A DNA stretch of 45,958 nt from PALSA-660 sp036508075 (GTDB taxonomy: Bacteria; Actinomycetota; Coriobacteriia; Anaerosomatales; PALSA-660). A model generated the notes under the pieces. That model ran no database searches, was not told the DNA's origin, and saw only the letters and a list, made by a program, of their open reading frames with translations. Positions within the stretch are counted from its first letter, which is position 1. Each line of letters starts with the position of its first letter. This document shows, piece by piece, positions 13,664 through 21,844 of the stretch. Where the stretch lies: positions 1-45,958 of the forward strand of contig DATCIA010000042.1 of assembly GCA_036508075.1 (NCBI GenBank). Direction: 5' to 3'. The translations under genes were made by a program, and so were the position numbers.

Positions 13664-14446
13664 ATGAGCGAAATGGTCAAGACCGACTACTCACGCCGCC
13701 AGTTCATCGCCGGGATGGGTGGGCTCGGCATCGGCGCCATCCTCACCGGAGCTATCGGCGGCACACTGCTTCGTCCCGACCGGGCGATGGCGATCCCCGC
13801 ATCCAAGGGCTACATCGTTGTCGACACGAAGAAGTGCTCCGGCTGCTACTCGTGCGAGCTCATGTGCTCGCTCGTGCACGAAGGCAAGGAGAACCTCAAC
13901 CTCTCACGCATTCAGGTCATCAACGACTCGTTCGCCGGGTTCCCGAACGACCTGATGCAGTTCCAGTGCCGCCAGTGTCCGTCGCCGGCGTGCGTGCAGG
14001 CGTGCCCGACCGGTGCGATGCACGTCGACACCGAGAACGGCAACATCCGCACGGTCGATGCGAGCAAGTGCATCGGCTGCGAGCGCTGCATCAACGCGTG
14101 CCCCTTCACCCCGTCCAGGGTGCAGTGGAACAACGAGGCCAAGCACGCCCAGAAGTGCGACCTGTGTCAGGTCACCCCGTTCTGGAGCGAGAAGGGCGGC
14201 TTCGAGGGCAAGCAGGCATGCGTGGAGGTCTGCCCGAACAAGGCGGTCGCTCTGACGCACACGATCCCGTCGCAGACCGGTGACGGCGGCTACCAGCTGA
14301 ACATGCGTACCGAGAAGGGCTGGGCCAAGCTCGGCTTCCCGATCGACGACGCCGGCCTCGTGATCGGCGACAACAGCCTGCCGATGACGAAGGGCGCGGA
14401 GCCTTCGCACCCCGCCGGCAAGACGGGCTACTTCACCAAGCCGTAG
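13664..14446 (+). CDS. Tat-exported 4x[4Fe-4S] ferredoxin subunit
   Basis: A 260-residue electron-transfer subunit. The N-terminus SRRQFIAGMGG with a hydrophobic stretch after Arg11-Arg12 is a twin-arginine signal, so the folded protein should cross the membrane. Sixteen cysteines form four cluster sets: CSGCYSCELMC, CRQCPSPACVQACP, CIGCERCINACP, and CDLC plus CVEVCP. This is the DmsB/HybA/YdhX-type fold that wires a catalytic subunit to a membrane cytochrome. It sits between the cytochrome b gene (1-bp gap) and the AOR gene (89-bp gap). Tat export implies that the partner AOR subunit, which has no leader of its own, may be carried along or may meet it elsewhere. Confidence 0.93.
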   Translation: MSEMVKTDYSRRQFIAGMGGLGIGAILTGAIGGTLLRPDRAMAIPASKGYIVVDTKKCSGCYSCELMCSLVHEGKENLNLSRIQVINDSFAGFPNDLMQFQCRQCPSPACVQACPTGAMHVDTENGNIRTVDASKCIGCERCINACPFTPSRVQWNNEAKHAQKCDLCQVTPFWSEKGGFEGKQACVEVCPNKAVALTHTIPSQTGDGGYQLNMRTEKGWAKLGFPIDDAGLVIGDNSLPMTKGAEPSHPAGKTGYFTKP

Positions 14447-14535
14447 TCCGCTCGACGGCAAGCGCACCGCGTCTGCCCCGCTTCGCAGCGGGTCCTGTCA
14501 TTCGACTTCGCACCATACGTGGGAGGTAACACACC

Positions 14536-16629
14536 ATGGCAAACGGCTTCGTAGGAAAGATCCTCAGGATCGACCTGACGGCACGAACGACCTCGATCAT
14601 CGAGACCGCCAAGTACGAGAGTTGGGGCGGTGGGCATGGCATCGGGTCCGCCATCTTCTTCGACTTGGTCAAGGACAAGAAGATCAAGGCCTTCGACCCG
14701 GCCAACGTCGTGACCATCATGAGCTCGCCGCTGTCGGGCACCGCCGTTCCGGCGTGCTCGGGCCGCACCGAGGTCCAGGGCATCGGCGCCCAGAGCTACC
14801 CGATCGAATGGTTCACCCGCTCCAACTTCGGAGGCCGCTTCGGCGCGCACATGAAGTACGCGGGCTGGGACGGCATCGTCCTTGAAGGCAAGGCCGACAA
14901 GCCTGTCTGGCTCAACATCGTCAACGACAAGGTCGTGTTCCAGGACGCCAAGGACCTGTGGGGCAAGGACACGTACGAGACGCAGAAGGACATCTGGGCC
15001 CAGGTCATCGGCGAGCAGATGGACACGTGGCACTCGGCCACCTCCAACCGTGACGGCGGGCGCACCACGCAGCGTCCGGCCGTGCTCACCATCGGACCGG
15101 CCGGCGAGAACCTCAGCAGGATCGCCTCGCTGATCCACGACGCCGGCAACGGCGCCGGGCAGGGCGGGTTCGGCGGCGTGTGGGGCTCGAAGAACCTCAA
15201 GGCGATCAGCGTGCTCGGAACCGGCAGCGTCGAGCTGGCGGACCCCAAGGCGCTTGCGGACGCCCGCCTGTGGCTCGCGCGGAACTACCAGTACAACGTG
15301 GACGATCCGGCGGTCGTCACCCCGCTCGGTGGCGCGACCGGCGTGACCGTGTCCGAGTTCGGGCAGGGCGCCGTCCCGCTGTTCACCCGTCAGCCGGGCT
15401 TCGGTCCCGAGCTCACCACTCCTGTGCTCGAGCCGTCCCGTCCGCAGGGCTGCCTGGGGTGCCACCAGAACTGCCGCATCAAGACCCAGAGCGGACAGGG
15501 CAACGAGTCGCAGTGCGTCGACGGCCTGTTCTCATCGTTCAACACCGTCGCGACCGGCGACGAGCTGCTCAAGGCGACGGACCTCTTCCAGCGCATGGGC
15601 GTCAACGCCTTCGAGTTCGTCGGCCTCATGGGCTACCTCGTGGCGCTCAACAAGATGGGCGTCCTCGGCAAGGGCAAGAAGATCCACACTGACATCGACA
15701 TCGCGAACTACAACTCGTATGCGACCCGCAAGGCCCTGATCGAGGGGATCGCGTACCGCAAGGACATCGGCAAGGATCTCGCCGAGGGCACCGTGCGCGC
15801 CATGGAGAAGTGGGGCCGCCTCGCCGACCTCAACACCGGCATCGCCCGCTTCCCGAACTGGGGCTACGCGCAGCACTACGATCCCCGCATCGAGGTCGAG
15901 TGGGGCTACGGCTCCATCCTCGGAGAGCGCGACATCAACGAGCACGACATCAACTGGGCGGTCTTCTGGCAGCCCCTCGCGGCCTTCTGCATCGGCGAAG
16001 AGCCCGCGTACTCGGCCAAGAAGCTGTCGGAGATCTTCGCTGAGAAGCTGATCCCGTACAACGATCCCAAGATGATCGACTACAGCCCGGAGGGCATCTA
16101 CTCCGACGCCAAGGTCAAGATGATCGCCTGGCACCGTCACTACACCCGCTTCTACAAGCAGTCGCTCGGATTCTGCGACTGGGCGTACGCCAACTTCATC
16201 AACCCCAGCTCCAAGGACGGCAAGGGCTACACGCCCGAAGCCGAGCCGAAGTTCCACCAGGCCGTCACCGGCACGAAGATGTCCTTCCTGGACGGTCTCG
16301 AGCAGGGTCGCAAGATCTGGAACCTCGACCGCGCGATCTGGGCGCTGCAGGGGCGCCATCGCGACATGGAGGTCTTCGCCGGCTACGTCTACGACCTGGA
16401 CACGGCTGTTCCCTACATGCTCCCGATCCTCAAGGACGGCGTGTGGAGCTACGACCCCTGCCAGGGCCGCAGGCTCGACCGTGCGAAGTTCGAGGACTGG
16501 AAGACCCGCTACTTCAAGTTCGAAGGCTGGGACATCAAGTCCGGCTGGCCCACGCAGGAGACCCTGAGCAAGTTGGGTCTCGACAACGTAGCCGCGGAGC
16601 TCAAGTCCGCCGGCAAGCTCGGCTCGTAG
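14536..16629 (+). CDS. aldehyde:ferredoxin oxidoreductase family catalytic subunit (YdhV-like)
   Basis: A 697-residue AOR-family enzyme that would hold a W or Mo bis-pyranopterin cofactor and one [4Fe-4S] cluster. The N-terminus GFVGKILRIDLT is the classic family start. Cluster ligands are Cys306, Cys309, Cys313 (CLGCHQNC) and probably Cys547 (GFCDW), in the same spacing as known AORs. GPAGENLSRIASL and GAGQGGFGGVWGSKNLKAI are cofactor-region motifs. It is longer than classic AOR (about 605 aa), closer to YdhV (about 700). A strong GGGAGGTAAC ribosome binding site precedes the ATG. No signal peptide is seen. Substrate and natural direction are unknown; typical AOR substrates are aldehydes, but YdhV-type and BamB-type enzymes act differently. 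Confidence 0.92.
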   Translation: MANGFVGKILRIDLTARTTSIIETAKYESWGGGHGIGSAIFFDLVKDKKIKAFDPANVVTIMSSPLSGTAVPACSGRTEVQGIGAQSYPIEWFTRSNFGGRFGAHMKYAGWDGIVLEGKADKPVWLNIVNDKVVFQDAKDLWGKDTYETQKDIWAQVIGEQMDTWHSATSNRDGGRTTQRPAVLTIGPAGENLSRIASLIHDAGNGAGQGGFGGVWGSKNLKAISVLGTGSVELADPKALADARLWLARNYQYNVDDPAVVTPLGGATGVTVSEFGQGAVPLFTRQPGFGPELTTPVLEPSRPQGCLGCHQNCRIKTQSGQGNESQCVDGLFSSFNTVATGDELLKATDLFQRMGVNAFEFVGLMGYLVALNKMGVLGKGKKIHTDIDIANYNSYATRKALIEGIAYRKDIGKDLAEGTVRAMEKWGRLADLNTGIARFPNWGYAQHYDPRIEVEWGYGSILGERDINEHDINWAVFWQPLAAFCIGEEPAYSAKKLSEIFAEKLIPYNDPKMIDYSPEGIYSDAKVKMIAWHRHYTRFYKQSLGFCDWAYANFINPSSKDGKGYTPEAEPKFHQAVTGTKMSFLDGLEQGRKIWNLDRAIWALQGRHRDMEVFAGYVYDLDTAVPYMLPILKDGVWSYDPCQGRRLDRAKFEDWKTRYFKFEGWDIKSGWPTQETLSKLGLDNVAAELKSAGKLGS

Positions 16630-16642
16630 AGAGGTGACGAAC

Positions 16643-17029
16643 ATGTCAATCGAATTGACGATGCCGTCGCACGCGATGGCCGAGTCCATGACCCGCGACC
16701 TGGGCTGGGACGAGCGCCTGACCGGGCACAAGATCAGCCCGATCGTCGGCAACATGCCGGAGGAGCTCTACACGTTCGCTGACGCCGCCGACTTCCTGCA
16801 CCTGGGAAGCGGCGAGCAGATGAAGATCCACGGCAACCACGCGCATATCGGCTACATCGAGCCGACCGTGCTCAAGATGTGGGTCCTCGCACAGTTCGAT
16901 GACACGGAGCTTGCTGCCGCTATCGATGCGGCGCTGGCCCAGGGGCTCAACCCCTGGATGGTCATGGAGCCGATCCGCGAGGCTATGCAGCAGCGGCTCG
17001 AGCAGGTCCGCTCGGTCGTCAAGGCGTAG
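16643..17029 (+). CDS. unknown 128-residue protein in the AOR operon
   Basis: A small soluble protein beginning MSIELTMPSHAMAESMTRD. The ATG at 16643 follows a GAGGTG ribosome binding site, 13 bp after the AOR stop; a GTG at 16634 is in frame but poorly spaced. It has a mixed first half with several His residues (HLGSGEQMKIHGNHAHIGY) and a helical second half. There is no cysteine, signal or membrane span. The position as last gene in the AOR operon suggests a dedicated chaperone, small subunit or cofactor-insertion aid, but I know no family to attach it to. It does not obviously resemble a TorD-type chaperone. Confidence 0.75.
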   Translation: MSIELTMPSHAMAESMTRDLGWDERLTGHKISPIVGNMPEELYTFADAADFLHLGSGEQMKIHGNHAHIGYIEPTVLKMWVLAQFDDTELAAAIDAALAQGLNPWMVMEPIREAMQQRLEQVRSVVKA

Positions 17030-17080
17030 ACCGTCCCCACGGGAGCGGGCGGTTGTCGCCTAGCCCGTCGAGATACGGAA

Positions 17081-17113
17081 GAAGGTCGGGACCCTGCCGG
17101 GGGCCCGGCCTTC
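17081..17113 (+). terminator. hairpin ending the AOR operon
   Basis: GAAGGTCGGG pairs with CCCGGCCTTC (one U-G pair) around a 13-base GC-rich loop, about 50 bp after the last operon gene. There is no T-tract, so termination may be partial or rho-aided. Confidence 0.5.
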
Positions 17114-17227
17114 GCTCCTGTCCGGGGCCGTGCCGGGGTGGGCCGCCGGGCTGTAGGCCCCCCGTCCGCTCCGATCGGGTGCTGCTATGCTCCGGCGACG
17201 ACATGTCCGCCGCACGGGAGCCCGCAG

Positions 17228-17788
17228 ATGTCGCATCGCTGGACCGCCATCGATTTCGAGACCGCCTCGCGCGAGCGGGCGAGCGCGTGCGCGCTGGGGC
17301 TCGCGGTGATCGAGGGGGACCGCATCGTCGAGCGGCGGGACTGGCTCATCCAGCCTCCCGGCAATCACTTCGAGCCGATGAACACGCGGATCCACGGCAT
17401 CCACGCCGACCTGGTCGCGCAGGAGCCCGAGTTCGACGAGCTCTGGGCTGAGATCGAGCCGTACCTGAGCGGAGCGGTCATGCTCGCGCACAACGCCCCG
17501 TTCGACATGGGCGTCCTGCGGGCGTCGCTGGCGCGCTACGGACTCGAGCCGCCGCGCATCGCCGGATATCACTGCACCGTCACGATGGCGCGCCGCGCGT
17601 GGCCGCGCCTCGCGAACCATCAGCTCTCCACGGTGTGCCGCCATTGCGGGATCGATCTCGTGCATCATGAGGCCGCATCGGACGCCTGCGCGTGCGCGTC
17701 GATCGCCCTGCGCTGCCTTGCCGAGGCCGGCGAGCCGACCCTGGACGATCTCGCGAAGACCCTCGGCCTGAGGCCTGGGCGGCTGTAG
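17228..17788 (+). CDS. DEDDh 3'-5' exonuclease (DnaQ-like)
   Basis: A 186-residue single-domain exonuclease. Exo I is AIDFETAS (Asp9, Glu11), Exo II is AHNAPFDMGVL, and Exo III is HEAASDA with the general-base His and metal-binding Asp. All acidic ligands are present, so it should be active on single-stranded or mismatched 3' ends. It has no polymerase or helicase fusion. The ATG at 17228 follows GGGAG, and a TATGCT hexamer near 17188 is a candidate -10 box. It is probably a stand-alone repair or RNA-processing nuclease. Confidence 0.92.
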   Translation: MSHRWTAIDFETASRERASACALGLAVIEGDRIVERRDWLIQPPGNHFEPMNTRIHGIHADLVAQEPEFDELWAEIEPYLSGAVMLAHNAPFDMGVLRASLARYGLEPPRIAGYHCTVTMARRAWPRLANHQLSTVCRHCGIDLVHHEAASDACACASIALRCLAEAGEPTLDDLAKTLGLRPGRL

Positions 17789-17884
17789 CCCGAGATGTTC
17801 GTCGCAGGGCACCCTGTACCCTGTGCTTCGGACGGTCGCGCTCCGGCGCGGCCCGATACGCTCAACCTCACGAACGGGAGTGGC

Positions 17885-18811
17885 ATGTCAGCCAAGGGTG
17901 AATCCAAGGTCGCGGTTGTCGCGGCGGTCATCGGGAACCTTCTTGTCGCGATCAGCAAGTTCGTTGCGGCGTACTTCACGGGCAGCTCCGCGATGCTGTC
18001 CGAGGGCATCCACTCAATCGTGGATACCGGGAACGGCGGCCTCGTGCTGCTGGGGATGAAGCGGGCGGCCAAGCCGGCGGACGCCGGGCATCCGTTCGGC
18101 CACGGCAAGGAGCTGTACTTCTGGACGATGATCGTCGCCATCTCGATCTTCGGCATCGGTGGCGGGATGTCGGTCTACGAGGGTGTCCTGCACATGCTCC
18201 ACCCGGTCGAGGCCGGGAATCCGCTCATCAACTACGCCGTGCTCGCCATCGCCTTCGCGATCGAAGGCACCTCGTTCTTCGTCGCGATGCGGGAGTTCAC
18301 CAAGGCCAGGGGCGCGGTCCCGGCCGGCGTGTTCATCCGCACTTCGAAGGACCCGAGCCTCTTCACGATCGTGTTCGAGGACTCCGCCGCCATGCTCGGC
18401 CTGATCGTGGCGTTCGTCGGCGTGCTGCTCGGGCAACTCACCGGCATCCCCCAGTTCGACGGTGGCGCGTCGGTGATCATCGGGCTGATCCTCATGAGCG
18501 TGGCATGGCTGCTCGCCCGAGAGTCGAAAGGGCTCCTCATCGGCGAGGGCGTGGAGCCCGCCGAACTGGACGCGATGCGCGCGGTGGTCGCGGCCGATGC
18601 CGGCGTGGCGCAGGTCGGCGCGATCCGCACGATGTTCCTCGGGCCCACGGACCTGCTCGTCAACCTCGACGTGGCCTTCCGCGATGGTCTCGGCCACGCC
18701 CAGGTGGCGGAGGCCATCCAGCGGGTGGAGTCGGCCCTCAAAGCCGCACGCCCGGAGATCAGCCGCGTCTACATCGAGGCGCAGTCGGTCAAGGACGCGC
18801 TGGAATCCTAG
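17885..18811 (+). CDS. cation diffusion facilitator (CDF) transporter
   Basis: A 308-residue CDF-family metal exporter. About six hydrophobic helices lie within residues 10-215, followed by a cytoplasmic tail of about 95 residues with the expected alpha/beta ferredoxin-like metal-sensing fold. SEGIHSIVDTGN and FEDSAAMLGL hold the paired metal-site residues (His/Asp in helix 2; Glu/Asp in helix 5). HPFGHGKELYFW after helix 2 is a hallmark of the Zn/Co/Fe subgroup. Start: ATG 17885, with GGGAG 10 bp before it. It would move divalent cations out by proton exchange. Specific metal not determinable by eye. Confidence 0.92.
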   Translation: MSAKGESKVAVVAAVIGNLLVAISKFVAAYFTGSSAMLSEGIHSIVDTGNGGLVLLGMKRAAKPADAGHPFGHGKELYFWTMIVAISIFGIGGGMSVYEGVLHMLHPVEAGNPLINYAVLAIAFAIEGTSFFVAMREFTKARGAVPAGVFIRTSKDPSLFTIVFEDSAAMLGLIVAFVGVLLGQLTGIPQFDGGASVIIGLILMSVAWLLARESKGLLIGEGVEPAELDAMRAVVAADAGVAQVGAIRTMFLGPTDLLVNLDVAFRDGLGHAQVAEAIQRVESALKAARPEISRVYIEAQSVKDALES

Positions 18812-18837
18812 GGGGCGCGGGGAACTCGAAGGCTAAC

Positions 18838-18924
18838 CTGTGGGGCGCGAAGCCGGGGGACTTCCGGGACCTTGCCGCGATCGACTCATGGGCGCTGGGG
18901 CTGGCCGCGAAGCTCGAGAACTGA
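18838..18924 (+). pseudogene. relic of a flavodoxin/HemG-like C-terminus
   Basis: After the CDF stop codon, a different frame reads LWGAKPGDFRDLAAIDSW, continues to AAKLEN and ends with TGA. It aligns without gaps to the last residues of the intact flavodoxin-like gene at 8731-9240 (GAPVGDFRDFATIGSW and onward): about 16 of 24 positions are identical. No upstream flavodoxin sequence exists; the CDF coding region occupies it. It is therefore the surviving tail of a deleted paralogue, cut at or near the CDF 3' end. Confidence 0.75.
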
Positions 18925-18930
18925 GCGCCC

Positions 18931-19959
18931 TCAGCGTGCTCCGACGACGAGGGTGAAGCGGTCCTTGAGCGCCCCGGTGACGGTGTAGAACTCGAACGTC
19001 AGGGTCGTGCCGGTCACCGTCACCCTCTGCGCGCCCCAGTCCGCCTGATAGCGCCTCGCGCTCCCGGCGACGTGCTTCGTCGCGAAGGCATACCGGGGCG
19101 CGCCGCCGAGGCCGTTCACGAAGTAGGGGATGCCGCCGCGCATGACACGCTCGTAGTCGTGCGCGTGTCCGGAGATGACGGCGTCGGCGCCCCAGGTGGC
19201 GAACGGCCATCTCATGTAGACGCTCGAGCCGTGGACCTTGTCCGACGAGTACGGCGGATGGTGGTCATAGACCACATTCCAGGTGGAGGTCGAGGCCGCC
19301 AGCCGTCGCTTGAGCCACCGGGCCTGGGCGGATGTGCTGCCGGTGCCGCTCGGCTCCACCTTGTTGGAGTTCAGCACGAAGAAGTGGACGGGGCCCTCGA
19401 CGAAATCGTAGTAGCGCTCGTTGCCCGAGGTGTTGGTGAACTCGGTACCGGGCAGTCTGAAGTAGGTCAGGTACGTCTTCGGGGCCGGGGTCGCGTCGGC
19501 GTAGTCGTGGTTGCCGAGGGCGGGGAAGAACGCGTTGACCGTCGCCTCGCCCGACGGGCGGATCGTGCCGCTGGTGGTGATGTCCTTGAGCCAGCGGGAG
19601 TAGTACGCGCCGGTCGACCGATCGTAGCGGGCCGTCCCAGTGCCGCCCGCAGGCCTGTAGTAGTCGTCACCGGTGGTGATCACGAAGGCGGGGTCCCACG
19701 ACTTGACCAGCTTCGAGACCGCGAGCTCGTGCGCGCCGCGCCAGCCGTAGTCGCCGATGACCGCGAAGGTCACTGTGGCTTCGGTCTGGGGCTCGACCGC
19801 TGACAGCGCCGCCGAGGTGGCAGTGAGCGCGGAGGTGGCCGTGACCGCCACGGTGGGCGCTGTCGTCACGGCCGTGCGCGACGCGCAACCGCCCGACAGT
19901 GTAAGGGCCAGCAGCAGCGAGAGCGGCAGCGCCGTCGCTATCCGGATGCGTCCCGTCAC
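18931..19959 (-). CDS. secreted lipoprotein metallophosphatase
   Basis: A 342-residue calcineurin-like phosphoesterase. The N-terminus has a signal peptide ending in LSGGC, a lipobox, so the mature protein should be lipid-anchored outside the membrane. A Thr/Ala/Val-rich linker (residues about 28-60) precedes the catalytic domain with GDYG, TGDDYY, ALGNHDYA, YDHHPPY and GHAHDYER: the full set of metal ligands of the purple-acid-phosphatase/alkaline-phosphatase-like metallophosphatases. The GTG at 19959 follows GAGGCGAGG. It probably releases phosphate from organic phosphoesters outside the cell. It lies 12 bp downstream of the SRPBCC gene on the same strand. Confidence 0.9.
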   Translation of the reverse strand: MTGRIRIATALPLSLLLALTLSGGCASRTAVTTAPTVAVTATSALTATSAALSAVEPQTEATVTFAVIGDYGWRGAHELAVSKLVKSWDPAFVITTGDDYYRPAGGTGTARYDRSTGAYYSRWLKDITTSGTIRPSGEATVNAFFPALGNHDYADATPAPKTYLTYFRLPGTEFTNTSGNERYYDFVEGPVHFFVLNSNKVEPSGTGSTSAQARWLKRRLAASTSTWNVVYDHHPPYSSDKVHGSSVYMRWPFATWGADAVISGHAHDYERVMRGGIPYFVNGLGGAPRYAFATKHVAGSARRYQADWGAQRVTVTGTTLTFEFYTVTGALKDRFTLVVGAR

Positions 19960-19971
19960 GTGACCTCGCCT

Positions 19972-20367
19972 CTACTTCCTGCCGCGCGCGCCCTCGACAA
20001 GGGTCTTCAGGGGGCCGAGGTAGTAGTCGTCCCATCCGGCGTCGATGTCGGGCCCGTCCTCGTCCGGCACGCCGGTGTTCTCGAACTCGAGGCGCGTCGC
20101 GCCACCGGGGTCGTCACTCAGCGTGAAGCGTGCCAGAGACGGCGCGTCCCAGTTTCCGCCGTACCACTCCTGCAGCATCGATCTGCCGGGGTCCGCCTCG
20201 ATCACGGTGCCGAAGATGGAGCCGTCCCACAGCGAGAACGTCGAGCCGGGATCGGCGGACATGTCGGCCGGTCCTCCGCTCCAGCGTTCGATCACCTTGG
20301 GGTCGGTCAGCGCCTTCCACACCGCGTCGCGCGTCGCGTCGATCACGTAGGTCTTGCGGATGTCCAT
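19972..20367 (-). CDS. SRPBCC/AHSA1-domain protein
   Basis: A 131-residue START-like fold protein. IDATRDAVWKALTDPKVIERW near the start and the glycine-rich middle are typical of the AHSA1 group, which bind hydrophobic ligands or, in eukaryotes, the Hsp90 chaperone. Start ATG 20367 with GGAGG just upstream. It is divergent from purB and followed closely by the phosphatase gene. Bacterial members are often controlled with ArsR regulators; none is present here. Ligand unknown. Confidence 0.85.
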   Translation of the reverse strand: MDIRKTYVIDATRDAVWKALTDPKVIERWSGGPADMSADPGSTFSLWDGSIFGTVIEADPGRSMLQEWYGGNWDAPSLARFTLSDDPGGATRLEFENTGVPDEDGPDIDAGWDDYYLGPLKTLVEGARGRK

Positions 20368-20384
20368 GGTTCCTCCAGCGAGAG

Positions 20385-20405
20385 GGGTACTGACTGTTCG
20401 TACCC
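20385..20405. repeat. inverted repeat between SRPBCC gene and purB
   Basis: GGGTAC and GTACCC are inverse complements separated by 9 bp, lying 18 bp upstream of the SRPBCC start and 74 bp before purB. A GATAAT hexamer near 20434 could be the purB -10 box. The dyad may bind a regulator of either gene; short dyads of this size can also occur by chance. Confidence 0.25.
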
Positions 20406-20478
20406 GAGTCGGGCGCGCTGCCGGGCGAACCTGCGATAATGCCCCCGTGACGTTTCCGCGCCACCTAAGGGGCATCCG

Positions 20479-21801
20479 ATGATCGCACGCTACACCCGAC
20501 CCGAGATGGGCCGCATCTGGTCGCCGCAGAACAAGTTCGAGATCTGGATGGAGATCGAGCTGCTCGCCTGTGAGGCTCAGGCGGAACTCGGCGTCATCCC
20601 GACCGAGGACGCGCGGCTCATCCGCGAACGCGCGGCCTTCGAAGTCGAGCGCATCGACGAGCTCGAGGCCACGCTCAACCACGACGTAATCGCCTTCCTC
20701 ACCAACATGGCGGAGCACATCGGCGAGCCGTCGAAGTACGTCCACTACGGGATGACCTCCTCCGACCTCGGCGACACCGCGCTGTGCTACCAGATGACGC
20801 AGGCGATGGACATCGTCCTGGAGGACGTCAGGCGTCTCGGGCGGATCTGCCAGCGACGCGCGCTCGAGTTCAGGGACACCCTGTGCGTCGGCCGCACGCA
20901 TGGCATCCACGCCGAGCCGATGGTCTTCGGCATGAAGTTCGGCGCGTGGGCGTGGGCTCTGAAGCGCGCCGAGCAGCGGCTCATCGCCACGCGCAGGTTC
21001 TCCGCGGCGTGGGGTGCGATCTCGGGCGCCGTCGGCTCGTACTCCAACATCGACCCGTTCGTGGAGAGCTACGTCTGCGAGAAGCTGGGCCTGACGCCCG
21101 ACCCGCTCTCCACGCAGGTGATCGCGCGCGACCGCCACGCGCACGTGCTCGCGGTGCTCGCGGTCGTGGCGGCCACCGCCGAGTCGATCGCCACCGAGAT
21201 CCGGGCGCTGCAGAAGTCGGACACGCTCGAGGCGGAGGAGCCGTTCGCGAAGGGCCAGAAGGGCTCGTCGGCGATGCCGCACAAGCGCAACCCGATCACG
21301 TCCGAGCGCGTCGTCGGTCTGGCGCGCGTGATCAAGGCCAACGCGCAGGTCGGCTTCGACAACGTGGCGCTGTGGCACGAACGCGACATCTCGCACTCGT
21401 CGGCCGAGCGCGTGGTGCTCGCCGACAGCTTCATCGCGCTCGACTACATCCTGTCAAAGCTCGAGTGGATCCTCGACGGGCTGGTCGTCTACCCGGCGAA
21501 CATGCTCGCGAACCTGAACAAGACGCGTGGGCTGATCTACTCGTCGCGCGTGCTGCTCGCGCTCGTCGATGCCGGGATGCAGCGCGAGGACGCCTATACG
21601 GTCGTGCAGCGGAACGCGATGAAGGTCTGGGACGACCTGCAGCAGGCGCGCAGCGGCGCGAGCTACCGTGAGATGCTCGAGGCCGACCCCGAGGCGATTG
21701 CGCTGCTCACCCCCGCGGTGCTCGACGAGTGCTTCGATCCGCGGAAGTTCCTGGAGAGAAGCGGCGTGCTCTTCGAGCGTCTGGAGACGCTCGAGTTCTA
21801 G
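20479..21801 (+). CDS. purB: adenylosuccinate lyase
   Basis: A 440-residue enzyme of the fumarase/aspartase superfamily. It acts twice in purine synthesis, splitting fumarate from SAICAR and from adenylosuccinate. The superfamily signature GSSAMPHKRNP is present, with the flexible catalytic-Ser loop; TSSDLGDTA and GRTHGIHAEP hold the substrate-binding Ser/His residues. Length is normal for the tetrameric bacterial form. It is not in the pur operon at 29455-36315 but about 9 kb away on the same strand. Upstream is a divergent SRPBCC gene. Start ATG 20479 after AAGGGG. Confidence 0.96.
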   Translation: MIARYTRPEMGRIWSPQNKFEIWMEIELLACEAQAELGVIPTEDARLIRERAAFEVERIDELEATLNHDVIAFLTNMAEHIGEPSKYVHYGMTSSDLGDTALCYQMTQAMDIVLEDVRRLGRICQRRALEFRDTLCVGRTHGIHAEPMVFGMKFGAWAWALKRAEQRLIATRRFSAAWGAISGAVGSYSNIDPFVESYVCEKLGLTPDPLSTQVIARDRHAHVLAVLAVVAATAESIATEIRALQKSDTLEAEEPFAKGQKGSSAMPHKRNPITSERVVGLARVIKANAQVGFDNVALWHERDISHSSAERVVLADSFIALDYILSKLEWILDGLVVYPANMLANLNKTRGLIYSSRVLLALVDAGMQREDAYTVVQRNAMKVWDDLQQARSGASYREMLEADPEAIALLTPAVLDECFDPRKFLERSGVLFERLETLEF

Positions 21802-21844
21802 GAGCGTACTGCCGCCGATCCGTACCTCGAAGGAGAAGAACACC

